From Exiguobacterium sp. SL-9 (GTDB lineage Bacteria; Bacillota; Bacilli; Exiguobacteriales; Exiguobacteriaceae): a DNA stretch of 64,000 bases. Location of the stretch: the NCBI RefSeq assembly GCF_004336985.1, contig NZ_SJUO01000004.1, positions 1 through 64,000 on the forward strand, in the 5' to 3' direction. Both the position numbers and the translations under genes were made by a program. A model generated the notes under the pieces. That model made no database searches, was not told the origin of the DNA, and was given only the letters and a program-made list of their open reading frames with translations. This document shows, piece by piece, positions 8,266 to 17,883 of this stretch (the stretch's first letter is position 1; each line of letters begins with the position of its first letter).

Positions 8266-9192
8266 TTAGGCAAGCAAGGTGAGCATAAGTGCCTTTTGCG
8301 CGTGTAAGCGATTCTCGGCTTGATCGAACACGACCGATTGCGGGCCATCGATGACGTCGGCCGTCACTTCTTCGCCGCGATGAGCCGGGAGGCAGTGCAG
8401 GAAAATCGCATCTGACTTTGCATGCTGCATGAGCGAAGCATCGACTTGGAACGCCGCGAACTGCGTCAACCGTTCCGTCGCTTCCGCTTCTTGCCCCATA
8501 CTCGCGAACACGTCTGTGTAGACGACGTCAGCTCCCTTAGCCGCAGCGACCGGGTCTTGCCACAAGGTGACACTGCCTCCTGTCGTTGCCGCGAGTTCAT
8601 TCGCCCGTTCGAAAATGTCGGTCTCAACCGTATACGCTTCTGGCGAGGCGATGCGGATGTGCATCCCACTGAGCGCGCCGCCGATCATGAGCGAATGGGC
8701 CATGTTGTTCCCGTCGCCGATGTACGTCAACGTCTTCCCTGTTCTCGTGCCGAACACTTCTTCGACCGTCAACAAGTCGGCGAGCACTTGGCACGGGTGA
8801 TGGGAATCGGTCAATCCGTTGATGATTGGAATCGAGCCTGCCGAAGCGAGCGTCTCGACCGTCTCATGGGCGTATGTCCGGATCATGAGCGCGTCGACAT
8901 AGCGGCTCATGACTTGAATCGTGTCCGTCAACGGTTCTCCGCGTCCAATCTGTAAATCACTGCTGCTCAAGAACAACGGGTAACCGCCGAGTTCGACGAC
9001 CCCGACCTCGAACGACATCCGGGTCCGGGTTGATGCCTTTTCGAACAAGAGCGCCACTTTCTTGCCGGCGAGTGCGGATTGGAACGCTTCCGGCTTTCGT
9101 TTCACCTCGGCCGCGAGTCCGAGCAAGTCGTCGAGGGTGGACGGAGTCAGTTCCTCGAGTGTCAGTAGATGGTTGATTGTTTGCGTCGTCAT
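8266..9192 (-). CDS. argF: Ornithine carbamoyltransferase
   Basis: 308 residues. Converts ornithine and carbamoyl phosphate to citrulline. The carbamoyl-phosphate motif STRTRMSFE, the HPCQVLADL motif and the C-terminal ornithine-binding HCLPAHRG are intact. Last gene of the arginine operon; overlaps carB by 4 nt. Its substrates are made by the upstream genes (ornithine by argCJBD, carbamoyl phosphate by carAB). Confidence 0.96.
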   Translation of the reverse strand: MTTQTINHLLTLEELTPSTLDDLLGLAAEVKRKPEAFQSALAGKKVALLFEKASTRTRMSFEVGVVELGGYPLFLSSSDLQIGRGEPLTDTIQVMSRYVDALMIRTYAHETVETLASAGSIPIINGLTDSHHPCQVLADLLTVEEVFGTRTGKTLTYIGDGNNMAHSLMIGGALSGMHIRIASPEAYTVETDIFERANELAATTGGSVTLWQDPVAAAKGADVVYTDVFASMGQEAEATERLTQFAAFQVDASLMQHAKSDAIFLHCLPAHRGEEVTADVIDGPQSVVFDQAENRLHAQKALMLTLLA

Positions 9193-12100
9193 AATGGTAG
9201 TCCCTCTCCTGTCTGCATCGTTTGAAGTGAACGGACCGACATCGGTTCCGCTTGCATCGCTTGTTGATAGTAATCGGCTAGATGAATCTCTGAGATGACG
9301 TGGACGCCGTTCCGGACCGCCGCCTCACGTGCCGTTTGTTCTTCTGGTACGTTCGAGAATAGGACCGACACGTTCTGGAACTCGGTCGTCTCATCGAGCG
9401 CTTGATCACTATATGACGACCAACCTTGTCCGGCTACAATCTCAGTCCGATTCATGACGCGTGTCGTCGTCGCATCATAACAGAACCGTTCGGACACGTA
9501 CGGGGTCATACTGAATTGAAGCGTTTCTCCGGTCGAGCGCATGACGGGTCCAGTGAGCGGGTCGACGCCCGGTAATTTCAAACTCGAGAACACTGGCGTC
9601 TTGATGGCATAGCCACTCCATACCGGACGTACGTCTGGGACGATGGTTGCCAACTCCTGGCCGACCGCAGCGAGCGTCGCCCATTCGATGAGCGGTTCGC
9701 CCGTCACTTTGCTGACGATCGGGACGGTCCGAGATGCACGAGGATTGATTTCGAGCACATAAATGATGTCACCTTTCAAGACGAATTGGATGTTGAGCGC
9801 CCCCTTATAGGCGAGCGCTTGACCAATCGTTTGAACGATGGCTTCAATCTTCGTTTGTTGCGCGAATGACGTTTTTACTGGCGGCAGAATCATCGTCGAA
9901 TCGCCCGAATGGACACCGGCTGCCTCAATCTGTTCGAGCAAGGCCGGGACGTAGACGGTCTTTCCGTCTGTCACACAATCGACTTCAAGCTCGCGTCCTT
10001 CGACATACGCATCGACGAGGAGCGGATAAGTCAATTGCGGCTCAATTTGGTGTAAATCTGCCGCGGTCCGGATGATATACATCCCTTTTCCACCGATAAC
10101 GTAGGAAGGACGGACGACACACGGATAGCCGAGGCGATGGATCGCAGACGTCAAATCATCAACTGATCTGACCTCTTCGCCAGGGATGTGGGCCACCCCG
10201 ATTTCGTCGAGGAATTGATAGAACCGATCCCGATCCTCCATTTGATCGATGACGTCTGCCGTCGCCCCGAGCAAGTGATAGCCTTTGGTTTCTAGTGCAT
10301 GGGCGAGTGAGATGCCGGTCTGGCCGCCGAACTGGATCAAGACGTCCTGACAGCCTTCTGCCTCCAACACATGCACGACATCTTCAATCGTCAACGGTTC
10401 GACATACAATTTGTCGGCGACCGTAAAATCGGTCGACACCGTCTCCGGGTTGTTGTTGATCATGATCGTCTCGACCCCAAGCTTTTGAAGCGCCCAGACG
10501 GCGTGCACCGAACTATAGTCGAACTCGATGCCTTGCCCGATCCGAATCGGTCCCGACCCGATAATGGCGACTTTTGGACGCTCGCCCGGCACGACTTCAG
10601 ACGTCCCGTGCCACGTCCCGTAAAAGTACGGGGTGCGGCTCTCGAACTCGGCGGCACACGTGTCAATCATCTGATAGACCGGCGTGATGTCGTGTTCGAT
10701 CCGCATCGCTGCGACCGCGTCGGCCGTGACGTTCATCTGCTGGGCAATCTGAGCGTCGGTGAAACCGAACCGTTTCGCTTGTAGCAAGTTCCCTTTCGTC
10801 GACAGGTCCATCTTGATTGTCGTCACGAGACGTTCGAACATCGTCATGAAGTGCGGGGCGATGCCGGTCATTGCTTCAAGTTGTGACGCCGTGGCGATTC
10901 CCCGGTCGAGTAGCGCGAGGCACGCTAGAAGACGACGATCGGTCGGTGCCGAAATTTCAGCGTATAGCGCGGCGGCATCAGCTGTCGCCATCCAACTCGG
11001 ATAGAGCGGACGTTGCTCGACGCCGGCACCACGCCACGCTTTCTGAAGCGCTTCTTCGAGCGTTTTGCCCATCGCCATGCTCTCCCCGGTCGCTTTCATC
11101 TGCGGCCCAAGCGTCCGGTCCGTCCCATTGAACAAGTCGAACGGGAACGTTGGCACTTTCGCCGTCACATAATCGAGGGCCGGTTCGAAGCTCGCCATCG
11201 TCCCGTTCGTGACGGGATTGATGCAATCGTCGAGCCGTTCCCCGAGGGCAAGGCGGGTGGCAATCTTCGCAATCGGATACCCGGTCGCTTTCGAGGCGAG
11301 CGCGGAGCTACGTGAGACACGCGGGTTCACTTCAATCACGTAATAAGCGTCTTCCGTCGGATGGACAGCGAACTGGATGTTACACCCGCCGACGACACCG
11401 AGTGCCGAGACGATTCGGAACGAAGCACTCCGTAACGTCTGATGCATCGCATCCGATAACGTTTGGGCCGGGGCGAACACGACCGAATCACCCGTATGGA
11501 CGCCGACCGGGTCGATGTTTTCCATATTGCAGACGATGATGCACGTCCCGTTGGCGTCACGCATGACCTCATATTCGAACTCTTTATAGCCGGCGATGCT
11601 CTGCTCGATTAAACATTGCGAGATCGGACTCGCTTCGAGACCACGCTTCGCGAGCGTATACGCAGCGTCCACCGTCTCCGCAATTCCACCGCCGGTACCG
11701 CCGAGCGTGAACGCTGGACGAACGATGAGCGGCACACCAGTCTCGGAAATGAAGTGATCCAGGGCGTCGATCGATTCAATCGTCGTGCTGATCGGGAGCG
11801 GTTCCCCGAGTTCGTTCATCTTCTGCTTGAACCGTTCGCGGTCTTCCCCGTCACGGATCGTCTCAAGCGACGTACCGAGAAGGTTGATGCCGTATTGACC
11901 GAGCACGCCGGCCTCGTCCAAAGCAAGCGCCAAGTTGAGGGCGGTCTGCCCGCCGACCGTGGCGAGCAAGTGGGTCGGGCGTTCTGTCTGGATAATCCAT
12001 TCGGCCTTCTCAAGCGTCATCGCTTCGATGTACGTGTGATCGGCTATACCCGGATCGGTCATAATCGTGGCCGGGTTCGAGTTGAAGAGTACGACCTCAC

Positions 12101-12209
12101 AGCCCGCTTCCCGGAGTGCTTGGCACGCCTGTGTGCCCGAATAATCAAACTCGGCCGCTTGTCCGATGATGATTGGACCGGAGCCGATGACGAGTACTTT
12201 TTTATGCAT
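9189..12209 (-). CDS. carB: Carbamoyl-phosphate synthase large chain
   Basis: 1006 residues, slightly shorter than pyrimidine-type CarB. Two homologous ATP-grasp halves are visible: the first begins VIGSGPIIIGQAAEFDYSGT, the second VAIIGSGPIRIGQGIEFDYS; each has its own glycine-rich ATP loop (FTLGGTGGG and YVIGGKGM). Overlap with carA is 8 nt and with argF 4 nt. Location inside the arginine operon suggests this is the arginine-linked isozyme, as in B. subtilis. Confidence 0.95.
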   Translation of the reverse strand: MHKKVLVIGSGPIIIGQAAEFDYSGTQACQALREAGCEVVLFNSNPATIMTDPGIADHTYIEAMTLEKAEWIIQTERPTHLLATVGGQTALNLALALDEAGVLGQYGINLLGTSLETIRDGEDRERFKQKMNELGEPLPISTTIESIDALDHFISETGVPLIVRPAFTLGGTGGGIAETVDAAYTLAKRGLEASPISQCLIEQSIAGYKEFEYEVMRDANGTCIIVCNMENIDPVGVHTGDSVVFAPAQTLSDAMHQTLRSASFRIVSALGVVGGCNIQFAVHPTEDAYYVIEVNPRVSRSSALASKATGYPIAKIATRLALGERLDDCINPVTNGTMASFEPALDYVTAKVPTFPFDLFNGTDRTLGPQMKATGESMAMGKTLEEALQKAWRGAGVEQRPLYPSWMATADAAALYAEISAPTDRRLLACLALLDRGIATASQLEAMTGIAPHFMTMFERLVTTIKMDLSTKGNLLQAKRFGFTDAQIAQQMNVTADAVAAMRIEHDITPVYQMIDTCAAEFESRTPYFYGTWHGTSEVVPGERPKVAIIGSGPIRIGQGIEFDYSSVHAVWALQKLGVETIMINNNPETVSTDFTVADKLYVEPLTIEDVVHVLEAEGCQDVLIQFGGQTGISLAHALETKGYHLLGATADVIDQMEDRDRFYQFLDEIGVAHIPGEEVRSVDDLTSAIHRLGYPCVVRPSYVIGGKGMYIIRTAADLHQIEPQLTYPLLVDAYVEGRELEVDCVTDGKTVYVPALLEQIEAAGVHSGDSTMILPPVKTSFAQQTKIEAIVQTIGQALAYKGALNIQFVLKGDIIYVLEINPRASRTVPIVSKVTGEPLIEWATLAAVGQELATIVPDVRPVWSGYAIKTPVFSSLKLPGVDPLTGPVMRSTGETLQFSMTPYVSERFCYDATTTRVMNRTEIVAGQGWSSYSDQALDETTEFQNVSVLFSNVPEEQTAREAAVRNGVHVISEIHLADYYQQAMQAEPMSVRSLQTMQTGEGLPL

Positions 12210-13251
12210 AGACGTTCACCCCTTGCTGAATCATTTCGTCGAAGCGGTCAAAGATGGCTTGTGCTTCCTTCGGTCCCGGACTGGCCTCCGGATGGAACTG
12301 GGCCGTCAGAATCGGGACTGTGCGGTGCAACGTCCCTTCGACCGATAAATCGTTCACGTTCTCAAACAATAGTTCGAGCGGCGTCGCTTCCAAACTGTCT
12401 CGTGTGACGACGTACCCGTGGTTTTGGGACGTCATCCACACTTCCCCCGTCTGGACGTTTCGGACCGGATGATTGGACCCACGGTGGCCGTACGTCTGTT
12501 TTTCAATCTCACACCCGAACGCGAGCGCGAGCAATTGATGGCCCATACAAATGCCGAGTGTCGGATACGCCAGTGCCACTTCGCGCACATTGTCGAGGTA
12601 GTCGACCAAATCACGCGGGTCGCCCGGACCGTTCGACACGAGAATGCCAGTCGGCGCGAGCTCATGGACTTGGGCGGCCGTCGTATCGAACGGTACGACG
12701 GTCACTGTGTAACCGCGTTCGACCATCGCCTGAACCATCGACGTCTTCACGCCGAAATCAAGGCAGACGATGTGTCCGTTCGTCCCGTCTCCGTGACGCA
12801 CATACTCTGGGGTCGAAACCGTCTCTGTGATTTGATGAAGATCTCCATCAAACGATGCATCCAGATCGGATGTCATCATCCCCCATTGATCGCCGTGTTC
12901 ACGGAGGGCATGGACGAGCGAGCGCGTGTCGACGTCAGACAGTACCGGCACACCGGACTGCTCCAGCCAATCCTTCAAGTCAGTTGCCGCCCCGTTTCCA
13001 GCTAACGTCTGAACAAGCACGCCCGCCACTTGAATGTCCGCACTTTCGGATGCCCCCTCGGTCAATCCATATTGCCCGATGAGCGGATATGTGAACGCGA
13101 CGATTTGCCCGGCGTACGACGGATCGGTCAACACTTCCTGGTAACCGGTCATTCCTGTAAAGAACACGACTTCACCTTTCGCGAAGCGTGCACTCGTCTC
13201 CCACGTCCCATCGAACTGTTGACCACTTTGTAACGTCACCGTCCCCGTCAT
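12202..13251 (-). CDS. carA: Carbamoyl-phosphate synthase small chain (glutamine amidotransferase)
   Basis: 349 residues. The class I glutaminase triad is present: cysteine in LGICMGHQLLALAFG, and histidine and glutamate in FHPEASPGP. Feeds ammonia to CarB. Start ATG overlaps the argD stop by 4 nt. Short length and context match the arginine-specific small subunit of Bacillus. Confidence 0.95.
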   Translation of the reverse strand: MTGTVTLQSGQQFDGTWETSARFAKGEVVFFTGMTGYQEVLTDPSYAGQIVAFTYPLIGQYGLTEGASESADIQVAGVLVQTLAGNGAATDLKDWLEQSGVPVLSDVDTRSLVHALREHGDQWGMMTSDLDASFDGDLHQITETVSTPEYVRHGDGTNGHIVCLDFGVKTSMVQAMVERGYTVTVVPFDTTAAQVHELAPTGILVSNGPGDPRDLVDYLDNVREVALAYPTLGICMGHQLLALAFGCEIEKQTYGHRGSNHPVRNVQTGEVWMTSQNHGYVVTRDSLEATPLELLFENVNDLSVEGTLHRTVPILTAQFHPEASPGPKEAQAIFDRFDEMIQQGVNVYA

Positions 13252-14393
13252 GACACCATCTCCTTTATCATCACATGTCCAATCATCGCGAGCGCCTCAT
13301 CCACTTCCTCTTCCGTGAGCAGTAAAGACGGCAAGAAGCGAATCACGTCCGGACCTGCCGCAACGACCAAGAGGCCAGTCTCCCTTAACTGTTCGATCCA
13401 CGACGCGACCGGTTTCGTCGCGACGAGCCCAAGCATCAATCCTAGCCCTCGGACTTCGATGAACGTCTCTCCGTCGACAAATTGTTCCAAACCCGCTCGT
13501 AATCGCGCGCCCATCGCATGGACGTGGGCGAGTGCATCCGCCTCGAACAAGATGTCGAGCGTCGCTTCAGCCGCGGCCATCGCGAGCGGATTGCCGCCGA
13601 ACGTCGAACCGTGACTGCCAGCGGTGAAAACCTGTTCAGCTCCAGGAACTGTCAAAATCGCTCCGACAGGGAAGCCGCTGCCGAGCCCTTTCGCGAGCGT
13701 GACGACGTCCGGTTGGAGCGGTGTCTGTTCGAACGCGAAGCGGGTACCTGTGCGGGCAATCCCGGTCTGCACCTCATCAACGACGATTTTGACACCATGC
13801 TCGGTCGCTTTCGCTTGAAGCGCTTCGAGCCATGCTGTGTCAGCGACGACGACCCCGCCCTCGCCTTGGACGATTTCGAGCCAGACCGCAGCCGTCTCAT
13901 CATCGATCATGTCGAGTGCGTCCATGTCGTTGAACGGTGCGTGTACAAAATCAGACACCATCGGGCCGAATCCGGCTTTGACCTTGTCTTGTCCCGTCGC
14001 CCCGAGCATGGCGAACGAGCGACCGTGGAACGATTTCGTGAACGTCACGATTTTCGTCTTGTTCGTCCATTTCCGAATTAATTTGAACGCCCCTTCGTTC
14101 GCCTCGGTCCCGCTGTTACAGAAGAACGCATGCGTCAAGTGCGTCCCCGACACGAGTTTTTCGGCGACACGCGCCTGCCCGCTGATGTTGTATAAATTCG
14201 ACGTGTGCCACACTTTTTGCAGCTGCGTCTCGAGCGCTTGGCTCACGTGCGGATGACGATGGCCCGTCCCGCAGACGGCGATGCCCATGACAAAGTCGAG
14301 GTACCTTTTCCCTGCGGTGTCGGTCACGTACGACCCGCTCGCCTGTTCGATTTCAATAACTCGTTGTCCGTATGTCGGTAGTAGTGAATGCAT
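13248..14393 (-). CDS. argD: Acetylornithine aminotransferase
   Basis: 381-residue class III aminotransferase. The PLP lysine is in DVVTLAKGLGSGFPVGA and the cofactor motif VDEVQTG precedes it. Converts N-acetylglutamate semialdehyde to N-acetylornithine with glutamate. The start is the ATG at 14393 after AGGAGGTG; upstream in-frame sequence lies within argB and is not used. Overlaps argB by 41 nt. Confidence 0.95.
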   Translation of the reverse strand: MHSLLPTYGQRVIEIEQASGSYVTDTAGKRYLDFVMGIAVCGTGHRHPHVSQALETQLQKVWHTSNLYNISGQARVAEKLVSGTHLTHAFFCNSGTEANEGAFKLIRKWTNKTKIVTFTKSFHGRSFAMLGATGQDKVKAGFGPMVSDFVHAPFNDMDALDMIDDETAAVWLEIVQGEGGVVVADTAWLEALQAKATEHGVKIVVDEVQTGIARTGTRFAFEQTPLQPDVVTLAKGLGSGFPVGAILTVPGAEQVFTAGSHGSTFGGNPLAMAAAEATLDILFEADALAHVHAMGARLRAGLEQFVDGETFIEVRGLGLMLGLVATKPVASWIEQLRETGLLVVAAGPDVIRFLPSLLLTEEEVDEALAMIGHVMIKEMVS

Positions 14394-15132
14394 GGTGCAC
14401 CTCCTGTAATATTGTCCCGGGATGATCCGGGTCCTTGCCGTCACGGATGACGGCGGCATCGATTCCTCCTGTCAAAGCAGCCAATAGCGCTTCGGTCTTC
14501 GGGATCATCCCCCCATAAATATCCCCTGTGGCGATGGCCGTCTGGATGTCTTCACGCGTGAGCGTTCGACGGAACGTCCCGTCAATCTGAATGCCTGGGA
14601 CGTCAGTGATCATTTCGAAGCAGTCGGCTTGAAGCGCGACGGCGACGGCGATCGCACAATCGTCCCCGTTACAGTTCAACGTGCTTTCTGTACTGTGTAG
14701 TAACGACGTCACGACGGGCACGTAGCGCCCTGCGAGCAATAACTCGAACAAATCGGTTTCGATGCGTTCGACTTCGCCGACCGCTCCGAGTGCCGCGAGT
14801 TGTCGTCCCGTCATCGTCTGTCCGTCCACACCCGAGAGACCGACCGCTTGAATGTGATGACGACCGAGGGCTGCGACGATTTCTGTCTGCATCTCGCCCG
14901 CGAGCACGCGTTCGGCCCCGGTCAACACGTCGGCGGTCGTGACACGACGACCGTTTTGAAACACAGGTTCGATTTGTTGATGCGCGCAATAGGCCGATAA
15001 GGCGGGGCCACCCCCATGAACGAGCACGAGTTCATGTCCCGCCTCGAGCCACGCCTCCCACTCTTTGAAATAGCTTGGGTGGAGCGTGTCCCAAACGCTC
15101 CCTCCGAGTTTGACAACCTTCCGTTGCTTCAT
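14353..15132 (-). CDS. argB: Acetylglutamate kinase
   Basis: 259 residues. Amino-acid kinase fold: VVKLGGSVWD at the N-terminus, VHGGGPALSAY, and CNGDDCAIAVAVAL later. Phosphorylates N-acetylglutamate. The start ATG overlaps the argJ stop in an ATGA (15129-15132), and the ribosome site is weak, so translation is likely coupled to argJ. Confidence 0.95.
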   Translation of the reverse strand: MKQRKVVKLGGSVWDTLHPSYFKEWEAWLEAGHELVLVHGGGPALSAYCAHQQIEPVFQNGRRVTTADVLTGAERVLAGEMQTEIVAALGRHHIQAVGLSGVDGQTMTGRQLAALGAVGEVERIETDLFELLLAGRYVPVVTSLLHSTESTLNCNGDDCAIAVAVALQADCFEMITDVPGIQIDGTFRRTLTREDIQTAIATGDIYGGMIPKTEALLAALTGGIDAAVIRDGKDPDHPGTILQEVHHAFTTTDIRTTSY

Positions 15133-16346
15133 GTCCGGTAACTCGCATTGATTTTGACGTAGTCGTACGTCAAATCGCATCCATACGCCTGTCCTTGTCC
15201 GATCCCGTCTTGTAACCGAATCTGAATCGGCACGATGTCTTGCCCCATCTCTTCTGTCGCGAGCGTCTCATCGAACCAGACCGGCGCACTTTCCATGAGA
15301 ACGTGCTGTGACCCGATCCGGATATCGACGTGATTCACATCGATTGGCTGCTCGGTGGCACCGATGGCGGCGATGATACGTCCCCAGTTCGCATCTTGTC
15401 CGTAGACTGCCGTCTTCACGAGTGAAGACCCGACGACTTGTTTTGCGATCATCCGAGCCGCCTCATCTGTCTTCGCCCCGATGACCTCGACTTCAATCAG
15501 TTTCGTCGCCCCTTCCCCGTCACGGGCAATCGCTTTGGCAAGATCTGTGCATACGTCCGTCAACGCTTGAAGGAAACGGTCATAGGCGAGTGTCCCTTCG
15601 ATGATCTCGTCCATCTCGGTCAGCCCGCTCGCCAAGGCGAGCACCATATCGTTCGTTGAGCTGTCCCCGTCGACGGTGATGCTGTTGAACGAGGCGTCCA
15701 CGCTCTGCTTCAACGCTCGTTGTAACACAGCTGGCGCGATGACGGCATCCGTCGTGATGAAGCCGAGCATCGTCGCCATGTTCGGATGAATCATGCCCGA
15801 GCCTTTGGCGACGCCTGCGATCGTCACGACAGCTTCTCCTTCGGCGTACTTGACCCCTGTACATTTTGTCCCTGTATCGGTCGTTAAAATCGCTTCCGCG
15901 AATGCCTCTGCTCCCGATTCATGATGGATTGGTTCGAGCAGGTCAATCCCATTCAATAACGTCTCCATCGGCAACAATTGACCGATGACACCCGTCGAGG
16001 CGATGGCCACCTCTTCCGGCTTCACTCCGATATGCTCGGCCGCTTTGTCGCGCATCGTATAGGCATCATCAAGGCCTTGAGGCCCGGTGCAGGCATTGGC
16101 GTTCCCACTATTAATTAAGACGGCGCGAATTTTCCCACTCGACGCATGTAGCGTCTCTTTCGTCACTTGGATCGGGGCTGCTTGAAATTGATTCGTCGTA
16201 TACACGGCGGCTGCACTTGCTGCTTGCTCACAGACGAGCAGGGCTAAATCCTTACGCTTCCGCTTTAGTCCGGCGTGAACCCCGCACGCTTGAAACCCTT
16301 TCGGTGTGACGACGTGGACGACAGGGCTAATCGTTGTTTCAATCAT
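15129..16346 (-). CDS. argJ: Bifunctional ornithine acetyltransferase / N-acetylglutamate synthase
   Basis: 405 residues. The self-cleavage site of the family is intact: KGSGMIHPNMATMLGFITTD, with the nucleophilic threonine near residue 190 becoming the N-terminus of the beta chain. It recycles the acetyl group from acetylornithine. No argA lies in the window, so it may also make acetylglutamate from acetyl-CoA, as in Bacillus. Ribosome site AAGGAGGT. Confidence 0.95.
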   Translation of the reverse strand: MIETTISPVVHVVTPKGFQACGVHAGLKRKRKDLALLVCEQAASAAAVYTTNQFQAAPIQVTKETLHASSGKIRAVLINSGNANACTGPQGLDDAYTMRDKAAEHIGVKPEEVAIASTGVIGQLLPMETLLNGIDLLEPIHHESGAEAFAEAILTTDTGTKCTGVKYAEGEAVVTIAGVAKGSGMIHPNMATMLGFITTDAVIAPAVLQRALKQSVDASFNSITVDGDSSTNDMVLALASGLTEMDEIIEGTLAYDRFLQALTDVCTDLAKAIARDGEGATKLIEVEVIGAKTDEAARMIAKQVVGSSLVKTAVYGQDANWGRIIAAIGATEQPIDVNHVDIRIGSQHVLMESAPVWFDETLATEEMGQDIVPIQIRLQDGIGQGQAYGCDLTYDYVKINASYRT

Positions 16347-16359
16347 CCGTTTGACCTCC

Positions 16360-17385
16360 TTATATATATTGGGGCTGTCCCTGCAACCCGGCTGTCTCGT
16401 TTAAACCAAAGCGAACATTGGCGTTTTGAATCGCTTGTCCGGCCGCACCTTTTTGCATGTTGTCGATCACCGAGATGATAGTTAATCGATTCGTTCGTTG
16501 GTCGGCATACACCCAAAGGTCGCAATAGTTCGACCCGACGGCCGTTCGAATCTCTGGTTCACCTTGTTGTACGCGAATAAACGGTTCGTCGGCGTACGCC
16601 TGTCGCAACACGTTCACCCAATCTGCTTCACTTTGTTCGATTGTTGGCACGACGCTCATCGTGGCCATGATGCCTCGATTGATGGGCAACAGATGAGTCG
16701 ATAGCGACACGGTCACTTGCTTTCCGCTCACTGCTTGGAGCGTCTGTTCAATCTCCGGGATGTGTTGATGCGTATGAATTTTATAAAGTTGCACGTTTTC
16801 GTTGGAACGGGCATGGTGTGTTTTGGTGCTGAGCCCTTTCCCAGCGCCGGTGATGCCAGAGCAGGCCGAGACGATGATGTGATTGGGATCAATCCAGTCA
16901 CCATTCACGAACGGGAGCAAACCGAGAGCGACCGCCGTCGCGTAGCATCCAGGATTGGCAATCCAATCGGCCGACTTTACAGCGTCTCGACGCCATTCCG
17001 TCAATCCGTATACCGCCTGCGCTTGCAGTGACGCCGGCACAGCCGGCTTGCCGTACCACGCCTCGTAACTCGATGCCGGCAGGCGTAAGTCACCGCTCAA
17101 ATCGATGACGACCCCTTCATATTCCGTCAACAGCGCCACATATTGCGCCGACACTCCGCTCGGTGTCGCCAAAAACAGGATGTCTATGTCATCTAGCGCG
17201 TCCACCCGGAACGGTTCGAGCGTCAAGTGATCGATTTCTAACCACGGATACAATTCGGCAAGCGTCAATCCGGCGCTCGAATCGCTCATCGCCCGGACGA
17301 GCGTGAACTCGGGATGTTTCCCGATGAGCTTCAACAACTCCATCCCGGCGTATCCCGTGACACCGACGATTCCACAAGTAATCAT
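16360..17385 (-). CDS. argC: N-acetyl-gamma-glutamyl-phosphate reductase
   Basis: 341 residues. N-terminal NAD(P)-binding motif GVTGYAGMELLKL; the catalytic cysteine is in IANPGCYATAVALG. Reduces acetylglutamyl phosphate to the semialdehyde used by ArgD. First gene of the operon, with an AAGGAGG ribosome site and 13 nt before argJ. Confidence 0.96.
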   Translation of the reverse strand: MITCGIVGVTGYAGMELLKLIGKHPEFTLVRAMSDSSAGLTLAELYPWLEIDHLTLEPFRVDALDDIDILFLATPSGVSAQYVALLTEYEGVVIDLSGDLRLPASSYEAWYGKPAVPASLQAQAVYGLTEWRRDAVKSADWIANPGCYATAVALGLLPFVNGDWIDPNHIIVSACSGITGAGKGLSTKTHHARSNENVQLYKIHTHQHIPEIEQTLQAVSGKQVTVSLSTHLLPINRGIMATMSVVPTIEQSEADWVNVLRQAYADEPFIRVQQGEPEIRTAVGSNYCDLWVYADQRTNRLTIISVIDNMQKGAAGQAIQNANVRFGLNETAGLQGQPQYI

Positions 17386-17414
17386 CTGTCGAACCTCCTT
17401 AAAAGAATAAATCG

Positions 17415-17462
17415 ATTAAAACATACGTATATTTATACTGTCAATTGTATTTTTATACAATT
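17415..17462 (-). promoter_or_regulatory. arg operon promoter with two ARG-box-like palindromes
   Basis: Minus strand: -35 TTGACA (17439-17444), 18-nt spacer, -10-like TTTAAT (17415-17420). Palindrome 1, AATTGTATAAAAATACAATT (17443-17462), overlaps the edge of the -35. Palindrome 2, GTATAAATATAC (17427-17438), fills most of the spacer. Their centres are 20 bp apart, two helical turns, as expected for an ArgR/AhrC hexamer. Repression by arginine is inferred. Confidence 0.72.
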
Positions 17463-17490
17463 TATTCAGAGCGGTACCGATGACCTCATG

Positions 17491-17523
17491 AAAAAACGGC
17501 CCGGTGCAACAGCACCAGACCGT
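17491..17523 (-). terminator. Terminator of the YtxH-like gene
   Basis: 12-nt arms (17496-17507 and 17512-17523) with one mismatch, AACA loop, six T on the minus strand. Confidence 0.85.
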
Positions 17524-17532
17524 GGATATGAA

Positions 17533-17850
17533 TTAGATTTGATTTTTGTGACGAGCGTCTTGGAGCGCATCGACCAAGTCTTTCACGTCTTCGACGAGAT
17601 TTTGAATCGTATCTTGGTTCTCTTCATAGAGTGCCTTCAAATCCATGACACGATCTTTCAAACTCGCTTTCGAAGAGGCTTGAAGGCCGACCGAATGAGC
17701 TTGTGTAGACGTATCGTGTGACTTGAGTCGTGATTTCATATGCTTGAGCTGGCTGACTTGTTGCTCGCGCGTCTCCTTGTGGAGAAGCGATGCCCCGGCT
17801 CCGATGACGGCACCTGCGGCCATACCTAACCAGAAATAGTTCTTGTTCAT
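17533..17850 (-). CDS. YtxH-like small membrane protein
   Basis: 105 residues. N-terminal hydrophobic segment (FWLGMAAGAVIGAGASLL) followed by a charged, helical, probably cytoplasmic region; this is the layout of YtxH/GvpP-type small stress proteins, mostly of unknown function. Ribosome site GGGGAGGA. Its own terminator follows. A TATAAT (minus strand, 17883-17888) lies upstream but the -35 is poor, so it may be read with the two genes before it. Confidence 0.65.
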   Translation of the reverse strand: MNKNYFWLGMAAGAVIGAGASLLHKETREQQVSQLKHMKSRLKSHDTSTQAHSVGLQASSKASLKDRVMDLKALYEENQDTIQNLVEDVKDLVDALQDARHKNQI

Positions 17851-17883
17851 AAAAAATCCTCCCCTAACGTGACGTTATGTTTA

